From the NCBI GenBank assembly GCA_026393535.1, contig JAPKZY010000096.1, forward strand, positions 1-64,000: DNA of 64,000 nucleotides, written 5' to 3'. The position numbers and the translations under genes were made by a program. How positions within the stretch are numbered: position 1 is the stretch's first letter; every line of letters starts with the position of its first letter. Source of the DNA: Actinomycetota bacterium (GTDB taxonomy: Bacteria; Actinomycetota; Acidimicrobiia; Acidimicrobiales; Ilumatobacteraceae). A model generated the notes under the pieces. The model worked only from the letters and a program-made list of their open reading frames with translations, had not been told where the DNA came from and did not search any database. Positions 50,038-59,453 of the stretch are shown in pieces.

Positions 50038-51150
50038 ATGAAGACAACCGCTGCAATTCTGTGGGAAGTAAACGCTCCGTGGAGCGTTGAAGAAATTGAA
50101 CTCGATGCGCCGAAGGCTGGCGAAGTCTTGGTCAAGATTGCCGCTTCAGGCATGTGCCACTCAGACGAACACCTCACTACAGGAGACCTGCCATTCGCGT
50201 TGCCCATCATTGGTGGCCACGAAGGCGCCGGAGTTGTTGAAGCTGTTGGCGAAGGTGTGAGTTGGCTTGAAGTCGGCGACCATGTGGTGTTCGGGTTTAT
50301 CCCGTCATGTGGTCGTTGCCCAAGTTGCTCAACCGGTCATCAGAACTTGTGCGACCTTGGTGCGCTAATGGGACTTGGTATGCAAGTAACTGACGGCACA
50401 TCACGTCATCACGTTGGCGACAAAGACCTCACACTCATGTGCATGCTTGGTACGTTTGCCAAGCACACAGTTGTGAACGAAGCATCATGTATCAAAATTG
50501 AAAAAGATGTTCCACTAGAGAAGGCATGCCTTCTTGGTTGCGGTGTCGTCACCGGTTGGGGATCTGCTGTGTATGCAGCAGACGTTGCTCCTGGCGACAC
50601 AGTCGTTGTTGTTGGCGTTGGCGGTATCGGTGCCAACGCAATTCAAGGTGCTCGCCTTGCTGGTGCAAAGCGCATCGTTGCAATCGACCCTGTTGAGTTC
50701 AAGCGCGAAAAAGCTATGGAATTCGGTGCAACACATACAGCATCGTCAATGGCCGAAGCATTGCCATTGCTGCAAGATCTCACATGGGGAACAATGGCGA
50801 ACAAAGTCATCATGACCATGGGCGTCGGCAACGGCCAAATGATTGGCGAAGCCATGGCACTTGCTGCAAAGCGCGGCCGTGTTGTTGTTACCAACATTCA
50901 TCCAGCACTTGAAATGGGTGGCGCAAACATGAGCCTTCTTGACCTCACACTGATGGAAAAGCAACTTGTTGGTTCACTGTTCGGTTCAGGTAACCCACGT
51001 GCAGACATTCCGAAACTTCTTGGTCTGTACCGCGAAGGCCAACTTGATCTTGATGGTCTTGTCACAAAGACATACAAGCTTGAAGACATCAACGAGGGCT
51101 ACCAAGACATGCGTGATGGCAAAAACATCCGCGGAGTTTTGATCTACTAA
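50038..51150 (+). CDS. NDMA-type (mycofactocin-associated) zinc alcohol dehydrogenase, copy 1
   Basis: 370-residue zinc-dependent medium-chain dehydrogenase of the Rxyl_3153/NDMA-dependent group, whose members keep NAD(H) tightly bound and need an external acceptor, thought to be mycofactocin. Catalytic zinc ligands are Cys40 and His61-Glu62, plus a third Cys in LLGCGVV. The structural-zinc cysteines are 91, 94, 97 and 105 (CGRCPSC...LC), and the NAD loop is VGVGGIGANAIQGA. A strong AAGGGGG Shine-Dalgarno precedes ATG 50038. Divergent from mftA. Alcohol substrate unknown. Confidence 0.92.
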   Translation: MKTTAAILWEVNAPWSVEEIELDAPKAGEVLVKIAASGMCHSDEHLTTGDLPFALPIIGGHEGAGVVEAVGEGVSWLEVGDHVVFGFIPSCGRCPSCSTGHQNLCDLGALMGLGMQVTDGTSRHHVGDKDLTLMCMLGTFAKHTVVNEASCIKIEKDVPLEKACLLGCGVVTGWGSAVYAADVAPGDTVVVVGVGGIGANAIQGARLAGAKRIVAIDPVEFKREKAMEFGATHTASSMAEALPLLQDLTWGTMANKVIMTMGVGNGQMIGEAMALAAKRGRVVVTNIHPALEMGGANMSLLDLTLMEKQLVGSLFGSGNPRADIPKLLGLYREGQLDLDGLVTKTYKLEDINEGYQDMRDGKNIRGVLIY

Positions 51151-51195
51151 ATCACAACAGCCAGAAATGGTTAACAATTCCAGGGGGAAACAACA

Positions 51196-52347
51196 ATGAA
51201 GTCACGCGCAGCAGTTTTGTACGGGATAGATCAACCATGGATGGTTGAAGAAATCGAAGTCGATGATCCAAAAGCCAATGAAGTATTGGTGAACTGGAAA
51301 GTGGCCGGCATGTGCCACTCAGATGAACACTTCGTTACTGGCGACATGGTTCCCCCCAAGGAACTGTTGGCCATGATGGGTGTCGATGACTTCTTTCCAT
51401 TTATTGGTGGACACGAAGGTGCCGGAATTGTTGTGAAGCTTGGGCCAGGTGTTACTACCTTGGAAGTGGGCGACCATGTGTCGGCCAGTTTCGTTCCATC
51501 ATGTGGTCGTTGTCGGTACTGCTCAACAGGTCGTCAAAACCTGTGCAACTTAGGTGCAGGCACATTGACTGGCGGAATGATTACAGATGGCACACATCGC
51601 CATCACGTGAAAGATGGTCGCTCCGTCAAACTGATGGCAAAACTCGGAACATTCTCTGAGTTCGCCACTGTTGCTGAAGCATCCCTCATCAAAGTTGAAA
51701 AAGATTTGCCACTTGATTGCGTAGCGCTCGTGTCATGCGGCGTTGCAACTGGCTGGGGCTCTGCTACAACTCGCGCAGATACACAGCCTGGCGACACTGT
51801 CGTAGTTGTTGGTATCGGCGGCATTGGTATCAACGCTGTACAAGGTGCTCGGATGGCTGGTGCAAAGCGAATCATTGCTATTGACCCTGTTGAGTTCAAG
51901 CGTGAAAAGGCAATGGAGTTCGGTGCAACACATACGTATGCATCAATGACTGAAGCAATTCCGCATCTCATGGAATTGTCATGGGGTGAAATGGCTGATC
52001 GGGTCATCATGACTCCTGGCGTTCTTCATGGCGAAATGATGGGTGAAGCAATGACAATGGTCGGCAAGGGTGGCACATGTGTTGTTACTGCAATTTCACC
52101 TATGGTCGAAACCAGTGCAGACATTAACTTGTTCCAACTTGCGATGTGGAACAAGGAAGTGAAGGGCACCATCTTTGGCAGCCTGAATCCGCGAGCTGAT
52201 ATTCCTAAATTGCTTGACATGTATCGCGTTGGCGACCTCAAACTTGATGAGCTCATCACAAAGCGTTACACGCTTGATGACATCAACGAGGGGTATCGCG
52301 CTATGCGTGAGGGTGAAAACATTCGTGGTGTCATAGTCAATGACTAA
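51196..52347 (+). CDS. NDMA-type (mycofactocin-associated) zinc alcohol dehydrogenase, copy 2
   Basis: 383-residue paralogue of the preceding gene with the same zinc and NAD motifs (GMCHSDEH, GGHEGAG, CGRCRYCSTGRQNLC, VGIGGIGINAVQGA). It carries an extra insertion after the first zinc ligand (about 50-68, VPPKELLAMMGVDDFF). AGGGGG precedes ATG 51196. The two copies have clearly diverged and may handle different alcohols or form a heteromer. The stop overlaps the AAA ATPase gene by 8 bp. Confidence 0.92.
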   Translation: MKSRAAVLYGIDQPWMVEEIEVDDPKANEVLVNWKVAGMCHSDEHFVTGDMVPPKELLAMMGVDDFFPFIGGHEGAGIVVKLGPGVTTLEVGDHVSASFVPSCGRCRYCSTGRQNLCNLGAGTLTGGMITDGTHRHHVKDGRSVKLMAKLGTFSEFATVAEASLIKVEKDLPLDCVALVSCGVATGWGSATTRADTQPGDTVVVVGIGGIGINAVQGARMAGAKRIIAIDPVEFKREKAMEFGATHTYASMTEAIPHLMELSWGEMADRVIMTPGVLHGEMMGEAMTMVGKGGTCVVTAISPMVETSADINLFQLAMWNKEVKGTIFGSLNPRADIPKLLDMYRVGDLKLDELITKRYTLDDINEGYRAMREGENIRGVIVND

Positions 52348-53266
52348 GTCGTCGTTGCGCGCGGCGCTTTCCACTCAAGTCGTCGGACGTACTCGTGAAG
52401 TAGAACTAGTACTTGCTGCTCTTGCAGCGGACCGTCATGTTCTGTTGGAAGGTCCTCCTGGCACGGGAAAATCAACTTTATTGCGTGCTGTGGCCCACGG
52501 TCTTGGCATTGGTTTTGAATTCGTTGAAGGGAATGCTGAACTCACACCAGCGCGTCTTGTTGGTCACTTTGACCCAGCGCGAGTGCTGAATGATGGGTAC
52601 GACCCAAGCATTTTCGTTGATGGCGCATTAGTCAGCGCCATGCGTGACGGATCACTTTTGTACATCGAAGAAATCAACCGCATCCCGGAAGAAACGTTGA
52701 ACGTACTTATTACGGTCATGAGCGAAGGCGAACTGAATGTTCCTCGTCTTGGTCGTGTTGTAGCCGCGCACGGTTTCCGCATGGTGGCTGCAATGAACCC
52801 GTTCGACGCAGTTGGTACCGCACGTATCTCAAGCGCGGTCTATGACCGTGTGTGTCGAGTATCTATGTCGTATCAATCGGCCGAAGACGAGATTGCGATT
52901 GTTCGTCGCAACACTGAAGGTTCTGGCGTATCTGACGGATGGCTAGAAAAAGCCGTTGCAGTTGTGCGTCGTACGCGTTCACACGCCGACCTACGCGTTG
53001 GGTCATCGGTTCGTGGTGCAGTCGACTTTGCGAAAGTCGCAGTGTCGTTAGCTGAACTCCGCGAAGCAAATATCGAAAACCCCAGTGTCGGTGTTGATTC
53101 TGCGTTAGTTGCATTGTCTGGTCGCGTACGTGTGCGCGAAGGCAGCGTACGAACCGCTGAAGAAATTGTTACTGAAATCTGGCAAGACGTGTTTGGCCGA
53201 ACCGAAGGGGACGCCAACGGGGGAAAAGTGACGGCCCCGACAGGGGCGGACACGACCTCCCGCTAA
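52340..53266 (+). CDS. MoxR-family AAA+ ATPase
   Basis: 308-residue AAA+ ATPase of the MoxR group. Walker A is GPPGTGKST (38-46), Walker B is LLYIEEINR (about 110-118), followed by the sensor 1 region MVAAMNPFDAVG and an Arg-rich lid domain. MoxR proteins act with VWA partners as chaperones that insert cofactors or metals (CoxD/CoxE, MxaR/MxaL are examples). The ATG overlaps the upstream dehydrogenase stop by 8 bp and the next gene encodes the VWA partner, so its likely job is maturation or remodelling of the dehydrogenases. Confidence 0.9.
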   Translation: MTKSSLRAALSTQVVGRTREVELVLAALAADRHVLLEGPPGTGKSTLLRAVAHGLGIGFEFVEGNAELTPARLVGHFDPARVLNDGYDPSIFVDGALVSAMRDGSLLYIEEINRIPEETLNVLITVMSEGELNVPRLGRVVAAHGFRMVAAMNPFDAVGTARISSAVYDRVCRVSMSYQSAEDEIAIVRRNTEGSGVSDGWLEKAVAVVRRTRSHADLRVGSSVRGAVDFAKVAVSLAELREANIENPSVGVDSALVALSGRVRVREGSVRTAEEIVTEIWQDVFGRTEGDANGGKVTAPTGADTTSR

Positions 53267-53334
53267 CGAAAGAAGGCGACGAAGCAGATCAAGCTGTCGC
53301 TGAAGCAGGGAAGCGCACCACGTCTCGTCGCGAC

Positions 53335-54183
53335 TTGTCGCGTCATGAAAATTTCGAAAACATCTCGCCTGAAGTGGGCGAACTTGATGAAGTTGCTGTT
53401 GATGAAGCAATGCAGAACAGCCCTGACGAAATGTTGGGCATGCTTGCCGATCTCACCGGGGCAACAGACCCTGCATTACGTGCGTTGGCACAACAACTAG
53501 CAGGGCGCCTGATGCTCGATATCGGTAATCGTGGTCGCACACGCCCACACGGAATCGGCAAGATGGAAGAACAGGCATACCGACCTGATGCTGGTGATAT
53601 TGATATCGACGCAAGCCTTGACGCCATCAGTGAAGCTCGTAACGGCATTGCGCTCGACCCGGAACGTTTACGAATTCGTGGTTGGCGCAAACCGGGGACT
53701 GCCTTCTGTCTACTGCTGGACCGCAGCGGATCAATGGGTGGCAAACCGTTAGCTACTTCTGCTGTTGCGACAGCAGCGATCGCGAGTCGGTGCCCAGAGG
53801 ATTACAGCGTCATTGCATTTGGGAAAGATGTCGTAGTTGCAAAATCGCAAGATGTTCCTAAATCAAGCGAGCGAGTCATCAATGATGTTCTGACCCTTCG
53901 TGGATATGGCACGACTGACTTGGCTGGGGCGCTCCTTGTGGCCCAGCAACAACTATCACGCTCTCGTGCGGGCAGACGCGTAGCGATTCTTCTCTCTGAT
54001 TGTCGTGCCACCGTTGACGGTGATGCTGAAGCTGCCGCTATGAGCATGGACGAGGTGATTGTGATTGCGCCTGCAGAAGATCATGACGAAGCGAAAGCCT
54101 TTGCAGATCGCATTGGTGCGCGCATTGCATTGGTGAATGGGCCGAGCGAAATACCAGAAGTACTCGCGCGAGTTCTTGAATAA
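53335..54183 (+). CDS. VWA (MIDAS) domain partner of the MoxR ATPase
   Basis: 282-residue protein whose C-terminal ~170 residues form a von Willebrand A domain with an intact MIDAS site: DRSGSM, the Thr in GTTDLAG, and LLSDC. The N-terminal half is helical and acidic. Start uncertain: TTG 53335 is the best in-frame codon, but upstream sequence back to about 53176 is also open and looks coding (GPDRGGHDLPLTKEGDEADQ), so a non-standard start or coupling to the ATPase gene (68 bp apart) may apply. Likely binds substrates for the ATPase. Confidence 0.85.
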   Translation: MSRHENFENISPEVGELDEVAVDEAMQNSPDEMLGMLADLTGATDPALRALAQQLAGRLMLDIGNRGRTRPHGIGKMEEQAYRPDAGDIDIDASLDAISEARNGIALDPERLRIRGWRKPGTAFCLLLDRSGSMGGKPLATSAVATAAIASRCPEDYSVIAFGKDVVVAKSQDVPKSSERVINDVLTLRGYGTTDLAGALLVAQQQLSRSRAGRRVAILLSDCRATVDGDAEAAAMSMDEVIVIAPAEDHDEAKAFADRIGARIALVNGPSEIPEVLARVLE

Positions 54184-55440
54184 CTAGAACTGACAGTTGG
54201 GGTCGTCAACTGGAACGATGCCCTTTGTTTCTTGTTGAATAACTACTGCAGGAACGGTTGTTGTCGTCGTGCTGGTAGTTGCAACTGCAGGCGTAGACAT
54301 TGCTAGTCGCATTACTGATGTAGTTGCTACAACTGCGGCGAGTTCTGTGAATTCTGCAGACGGCGCAATGATTGAAGTCTTTTTTAGTGTGGTTGTCAAA
54401 CTTGCTTTGCCTTGAAACACCGACAGAATCTTCTTTGACTGGTCGCTTTCAAAATCCGGCACGATGACTGAAGCCTTGTCAATCACTTGCCCAATTCCTG
54501 GCATGGTGTAGCTACCCATGGTGTTTGCATCAAAGTTCTTCATGGCCTGACCCAATTGCAGAACTGTCAATGCATTGAGGCGGTCATCGGTGATCACATT
54601 TTTGAGCGCAGCATTGAGAATTCCAGTGGCTACTCGTGGATTGGAGCGTGCCTTATCTAACGCCTTCTTCACAAGACGACGCATGAAGTCTTGTTGGCGC
54701 GCAATACGGCCCCAGTCAGAAGATGGGTCAGTGCGCCATTTCTGAAGCGCAGGGTCAAACCACTGGTAATGACGTGAACGCATATACGCGAGTGCGTGGT
54801 CACCTTCAAAGGTGTAACAAACATTGGCTTTCAGAACTTTGAATCCTGTTCGTTTGTCTCGAGCTTTGTTCGCAAATGGAACCCTGACTCCACCGACGGC
54901 ATCGATGACTTCTTTGAAGGCACAGAAGTCAATGTTGACGTAGTGGTCTATAGAAATACCGAAGTTTTCCTTGATGGTACGAATCAGGCGATTTGGGTTC
55001 TTCTTGTCGAAATTGGTGTTGATGCGCCCATGGCGGTTTGAGCCGGCTTGAGTTACCCACATGTCTCGCGGAAAGGAAAGAACAGCAGCTTGGTTGTCAA
55101 TGGGGTTAACACGAATCACCATGATCGAGTCACTGCGTTCGCCGAATGTGCTGCGCTTTCCGAAGCCGCCTGCGTATGGAGAATCTTTGGCGATGCACGC
55201 ATTGTTGTCAGAGCCGGTGATCAAGAAGTTCTTTGCCTTTAAATCGCCGATTGGTAAATCAAATCCGTTGCCATTCGGGTCAACCGAATCAATGGTGACG
55301 ACTTTGCGGTTATTGAGTTTCCAGTTTGCGTACAAAAGCCCGGTGCCAGAAAGAATTGTTATAACTGCAAGGGTGATGTTGGCAAGGAGAAAAACTCGGT
55401 GTTTGCCAGAGTGGTGGGGGGAAGTGATTTCATCTGACAT
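54184..55440 (-). CDS. LytR-CpsA-Psr (LCP) family cell-wall ligase
   Basis: 418 residues: a cytoplasmic N-terminus, one membrane helix (about 17-40) and an extracytoplasmic LCP domain (about 85-260) with the DSIMVIRVNP, SFPRDMWV and GIDHYVNIDF motifs that bind a polyprenyl-pyrophosphate-linked substrate. A Thr/Val-rich tail follows. LCP proteins attach arabinogalactan or teichoic-acid-like polymers to peptidoglycan. TACGGT (55455-55450) lies 9 nt before the ATG. Upstream on the same strand is valS, whose stop codon is 54 bp away. Confidence 0.9.
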   Translation of the reverse strand: MSDEITSPHHSGKHRVFLLANITLAVITILSGTGLLYANWKLNNRKVVTIDSVDPNGNGFDLPIGDLKAKNFLITGSDNNACIAKDSPYAGGFGKRSTFGERSDSIMVIRVNPIDNQAAVLSFPRDMWVTQAGSNRHGRINTNFDKKNPNRLIRTIKENFGISIDHYVNIDFCAFKEVIDAVGGVRVPFANKARDKRTGFKVLKANVCYTFEGDHALAYMRSRHYQWFDPALQKWRTDPSSDWGRIARQQDFMRRLVKKALDKARSNPRVATGILNAALKNVITDDRLNALTVLQLGQAMKNFDANTMGSYTMPGIGQVIDKASVIVPDFESDQSKKILSVFQGKASLTTTLKKTSIIAPSAEFTELAAVVATTSVMRLAMSTPAVATTSTTTTTVPAVVIQQETKGIVPVDDPNCQF

Positions 55441-55494
55441 GACCCTTACACCGTAGTTGCGCGCGTGAGCCTGCCACTGTCGCTGAGGCTAGAT

Positions 55495-58065
55495 CTAGTG
55501 AATATTGGGCGCGAGAGTCACGTCGACGGTGATCTCGTTCGTGTCTGCGGTGGAGATGCTCCACTTTTCGACCGAACCTGCATCAGCAATATCGGCCCAA
55601 CCGGCAGTTATGGCAGACGCAGCATTGATGCTTGTGACAAACGACGCTTCGGTGACTACAGCTCGCTGGCTGACTTTGGCTTCAGTCTTTGCACGACGGA
55701 TGACACCGATAGCCCCACAAATGGCGTCAAGCAGTTCCTCATTCGGACCGTCCGTTAGTCCGTCTGTCAGCGCTGATGTTGTTGGCCATTGTGATTGGTG
55801 AACGGAACCTGATTGCCACCAGTTCCACACTTCTTCAGTGACAAACGGGAGAAGAGGAGCCAACAGGCGTTGCATGGTGGAAAGAGCACGACGTAATGCA
55901 GCACGAGCCGACATGGCGCCGTCTTCAGTGTGGCTGAGGTATCCGCGAGTTTTGACGAGTTCGACATAGTCGTCACAGAACCACCAGAAGAATTCTTCCG
56001 TTCGCTCAAGAACTCGTGCGTAATCAAACGCTTCGAATGCAGCGGTTGCTTCATCAACAACACCTGCAAGCCGATGCAACATGGCAACGTCAATTGCTTC
56101 GGTTGGAACAACGTCATCGGCTACTTCGCCAATGCCAAGAACAAACTTCGACACGTTCAACAATTTGGTTGCCAACTTGCGGCCAACCTTCATTTGGTCT
56201 TCGCTAAATGCAGTATCAACACCAGGGCGAGCGCCGACTGCCCAATAACGCACAGCATCACTTCCGTAGGAATCAAACAAATCAGCTGGTGTTACAACGT
56301 TGCCCTTTGATTTCGACATCTTCTTGCGGTCTGGGTCAAGAATCCAACCAGACAAGGCAACGTGTGACCATGGGGCAACATCATGTTCGAAGTGCGATCG
56401 AACCATGGTGGAAAACAACCATGTACGAATGATGTCGTGACCCTGCGGGCGCACATCAAATGGGAACACACGCTCGAACAAGTCGTTGTCATCTTGCCAC
56501 TTGCCAGCAATTTGTGGCGTCAGCGACGACGTAGCCCACGTGTCCATGACATCAGGATCGCCAATGAAGCCATCAGGTTGTCCGCGCTGAGCTTCTGTGT
56601 ATCCAACTGGTGCGTCAGTGCTTGGGTCGATAGGCAACAAAGATTCGTCAGGTACAAGCGGAGAATCATGCAATGTTTCACCTTGTGCATCAAGCGGGTA
56701 CCACACGGGTACTGGTACGCCGAACCAACGCTGACGACTGACAAGCCAGTCTCCGTTGAGGCCTTCTACCCAGTTCGAATAGCGATGGCGCATGTGATCA
56801 GGCAACCAATTCAGCCCGGCGCCACGTGCGAGCAGTGAATCACGAAGTGCCGCATCACGTCCGCCGTTGCGGATATACCACTGGCGGCTTGTGACGATCT
56901 CTAATGGTCGATCGCCCTTTTCATAAAACTTCACGGGGTGCGTAATTGCGCGAGGTTCACCAATCATTTCGCCAGACGTGGTGAGCATTTCTGCAATTGC
57001 AGTTTGTGCTTGCTTGGCTGACTTACCAACAAGTGATGCATAGTGCGCAAGACCAGCAGAGTCTGTCAGGCCACTCGGCGGTTCGTTCACAATGCGACCA
57101 TCGCGAGAAATGATTGCACGCATCGACAATTGCAGCTCGCGCCACCAGATGACGTCAGTAAGGTCTCCGAATGTGCAGCACATTGCAATGCCGGTGCCCT
57201 TATCAATTTGCGCAAGGGGATGTGCGAACACGGGTACTTCTACATCGAATAATGGCGTGCGCACTATTTTTCCAAACAATGGCTGATAACGCGGATCATC
57301 AGGGTGTGCAATCAACGCAACGCATGCTGGCAGAAGTTCTGGGCGAGTGGTATCAATCAAAACATCGCCGGAACCATCTGATTTATGAAACGCAATGGTG
57401 TGATATGCGCCAGGACGATCGCGGTCTTCTAGTTCGGCTTGGGCAACTGCGGTACGGAAATCAACGTCCCATAATGTTGGCGCTTCTTGTGTGTATGCCT
57501 CACCGCGTACAAGATTACGCAAAAAAGCGCGTTGGCTCGCACGACGCGAGCGGTCTTCAATAGTGGTGTACAGCAATGACCAGTCGACTGATAAGCCAAG
57601 ACGGCGGAAGAGATCTTCGAAAATCTTTTCGTCTTCTGCTGTGAGTTCTTCGCACAACTCAATGAAGTTCGGACGTGAAATGGGGACCGCGCGATGATCT
57701 TTTGGTGGGTCGCCCCTGAATGGAGGCTGAAAGTTGGGAACATACGCAACTGATGCATCACATGACACGCCGTAGTAATTCTGTACGCGTCGCTCTGTGG
57801 GCAGTCCGTTATCGTCCCAGCCCATCGGATAAAACACGCTCTTGCCGCGCATTCTCCAGAAACGAGCCACGGTGTCTGTGTGGGTATAGGAAAACACGTG
57901 CCCCATATGTAAGGAACCGCTGACTGTGGGCGGTGGAGTGTCAATCGAAAAGACATTGTCGCGGGTGGCTGACCGGTCAAAGGCGTAAGTGCCGTTCTGG
58001 TCCCACGAGTCGATCCACTTGGGCTCAACATTTTCGAGGGAGGGCTTCTCAGGGACACCGGACAT
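55495..58065 (-). CDS. valS: Valyl-tRNA synthetase
   Basis: 856-residue class I synthetase that charges tRNA-Val. HMGH (53-56) in the catalytic Rossmann fold, an editing CP1 insert, and KKMSKSKGN for the KMSKS loop are visible, followed by an anticodon-binding domain. The start is ATG 58065, because the longer in-frame reading to 58140 would enter the divergent cysS gene. AGGA lies 4 nt upstream. Only 26 bp separate its start from that of cysS. Confidence 0.96.
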   Translation of the reverse strand: MSGVPEKPSLENVEPKWIDSWDQNGTYAFDRSATRDNVFSIDTPPPTVSGSLHMGHVFSYTHTDTVARFWRMRGKSVFYPMGWDDNGLPTERRVQNYYGVSCDASVAYVPNFQPPFRGDPPKDHRAVPISRPNFIELCEELTAEDEKIFEDLFRRLGLSVDWSLLYTTIEDRSRRASQRAFLRNLVRGEAYTQEAPTLWDVDFRTAVAQAELEDRDRPGAYHTIAFHKSDGSGDVLIDTTRPELLPACVALIAHPDDPRYQPLFGKIVRTPLFDVEVPVFAHPLAQIDKGTGIAMCCTFGDLTDVIWWRELQLSMRAIISRDGRIVNEPPSGLTDSAGLAHYASLVGKSAKQAQTAIAEMLTTSGEMIGEPRAITHPVKFYEKGDRPLEIVTSRQWYIRNGGRDAALRDSLLARGAGLNWLPDHMRHRYSNWVEGLNGDWLVSRQRWFGVPVPVWYPLDAQGETLHDSPLVPDESLLPIDPSTDAPVGYTEAQRGQPDGFIGDPDVMDTWATSSLTPQIAGKWQDDNDLFERVFPFDVRPQGHDIIRTWLFSTMVRSHFEHDVAPWSHVALSGWILDPDRKKMSKSKGNVVTPADLFDSYGSDAVRYWAVGARPGVDTAFSEDQMKVGRKLATKLLNVSKFVLGIGEVADDVVPTEAIDVAMLHRLAGVVDEATAAFEAFDYARVLERTEEFFWWFCDDYVELVKTRGYLSHTEDGAMSARAALRRALSTMQRLLAPLLPFVTEEVWNWWQSGSVHQSQWPTTSALTDGLTDGPNEELLDAICGAIGVIRRAKTEAKVSQRAVVTEASFVTSINAASAITAGWADIADAGSVEKWSISTADTNEITVDVTLAPNIH

Positions 58066-58074
58066 AGTTCCTAA

Positions 58075-58084
58075 ATCGTAGGCT
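58075..58084. promoter_or_regulatory. Shared symmetric -10 of the divergent valS and cysS promoters
   Basis: Minus strand reads TACGAT (58080-58075), ending 9 nt before valS ATG 58065. Plus strand reads TAGGCT (58079-58084), ending 7 nt before cysS GTG 58092. The two hexamers share the central TA (58079-58080). Both transcripts would be leaderless or nearly so. Inferred from position and sequence. Confidence 0.5.
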
Positions 58085-58091
58085 TGACAGA

Positions 58092-59453
58092 GTGCTGAAC
58101 CTCTACGACACCGCCACGCAAAGCGTGAAACCTCTGGCACTGCGCCAGCCGGGGTCGGTCAGTATCTATTTATGTGGTCCAACTGTCTATGGACCCCCCC
58201 ATCTGGGTCACGGCCGCGCCACTTTGGTCTATGACATCTTGCGTCGGTACCTCACGTGGACAGGTTTGTCGGTCCGCCTCGTTTCGAATATCACGGACAT
58301 TGACGACAAGATCATCGAACGCGCCAATACAGAAGGTCGCCTGTGGAGCGACATCACTCACAAATGTGAATCTGTGTGGTTTGAAGCAATGGGCAAGCTC
58401 GGTGTAATCCGTCCGACCGATGTTCCACACGCAACTGATTATGTACAGGGCATGGTCGACATGATCAACACATTGGTGTCTGATGACAAGGCGTACGTAA
58501 CTGATGACGGCGTGTACTTAAGTATTGCAAGTGTTCCTGACTATGGCCTACTTGCACATCAAAGTCTTGATGACATGCTCAGCGGTGGTGGCGATCGTGA
58601 AGTGTTCGGTGCCAGCAACAAACGACACCCATCTGACTTTGCATTGTGGAAGTTTTCAAAACCAGGTGAACCGTCATGGCCATCACCATGGGGAGATGGT
58701 CGCCCCGGCTGGCACAGTGAATGTGTCGTTATGAGTCTTGATCTTCTTGGTGAAGGTTTTGATCTTCATTGCGGTGGTGCAGACCTTCGTTTCCCTCATC
58801 ATGAAAACGAACGGGCACAAGCCGTTGCCTTGGGGAAAACTTTCGCAAATCATTGGATGCACAACGGATTTGTTGTCGACATTGAAGGCGAAAAGATGTC
58901 AAAGAGTCTTGGCAATGTGCTGAATCTCATTGATCTTCTTGAAAAGTATGACCCTCGTGCCTACCGCTTGTTGTTGTTGCAAACGCACTACCGCTCACCA
59001 ACACGTGTTGGTGAAGAAAACATTGATGCATGTGTTTCTGCGCTTGCAGGTCTTGATTCATTCGCCGCTCGCACATCTGCACACAGCAACGGCACACCAG
59101 ACCCAACAGTTATTGCTCAGTTCATCAGTGCAATGGAGAACGATCTTGATACGACCACTGTGATGGCATTGGTGTTTGATTCTGTTCGCCGGGCTAATAC
59201 TGCTATGGATATTGGTGATGTTGCAACCGTGTCATCAGTGCGCGCTGCAGTGATTGAAATTCTCGGCGCACTTGGTCTTGAACTTTCATTAGGCGACGAC
59301 ATTGATGCAGACATTGCCACTAAAGGTGTTGCACTTGATGCAGCACGTACCGCAAAAGATTTTGCCGCAGCTGACGCGTTACGCGATGAACTGCAGTCGC
59401 TCGGCTATGTTGTCGAAACATCGAAAGACGGGACGCGCATCCGACGTGGCTAA
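58092..59453 (+). CDS. cysS: Cysteinyl-tRNA synthetase
   Basis: 453-residue class I synthetase that charges tRNA-Cys. HLGH (37-40) and EKMSKSLGN (about 265) are intact, as is the zinc-binding Cys28 (YLCGPTVY). The YLCGPTVY motif distinguishes it from the mycothiol ligase MshC, which has a different loop. Starts with GTG 58092, giving the family N-terminus (MLNLYDT). Its end overlaps the MFS gene by 8 bp. Confidence 0.96.
   Translation: MLNLYDTATQSVKPLALRQPGSVSIYLCGPTVYGPPHLGHGRATLVYDILRRYLTWTGLSVRLVSNITDIDDKIIERANTEGRLWSDITHKCESVWFEAMGKLGVIRPTDVPHATDYVQGMVDMINTLVSDDKAYVTDDGVYLSIASVPDYGLLAHQSLDDMLSGGGDREVFGASNKRHPSDFALWKFSKPGEPSWPSPWGDGRPGWHSECVVMSLDLLGEGFDLHCGGADLRFPHHENERAQAVALGKTFANHWMHNGFVVDIEGEKMSKSLGNVLNLIDLLEKYDPRAYRLLLLQTHYRSPTRVGEENIDACVSALAGLDSFAARTSAHSNGTPDPTVIAQFISAMENDLDTTTVMALVFDSVRRANTAMDIGDVATVSSVRAAVIEILGALGLELSLGDDIDADIATKGVALDAARTAKDFAAADALRDELQSLGYVVETSKDGTRIRRG

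Noticed and set aside
55489-55498. CTAGATCTAG palindrome at the valS 3' end
   Set aside because: Ten-base palindrome without further symmetry; partly within coding sequence.
58092-59453. cysS as the mycothiol ligase MshC
   Set aside because: The YLCGPTVY and HLGH motifs and full tRNA-binding C-terminus fit CysS, not MshC.
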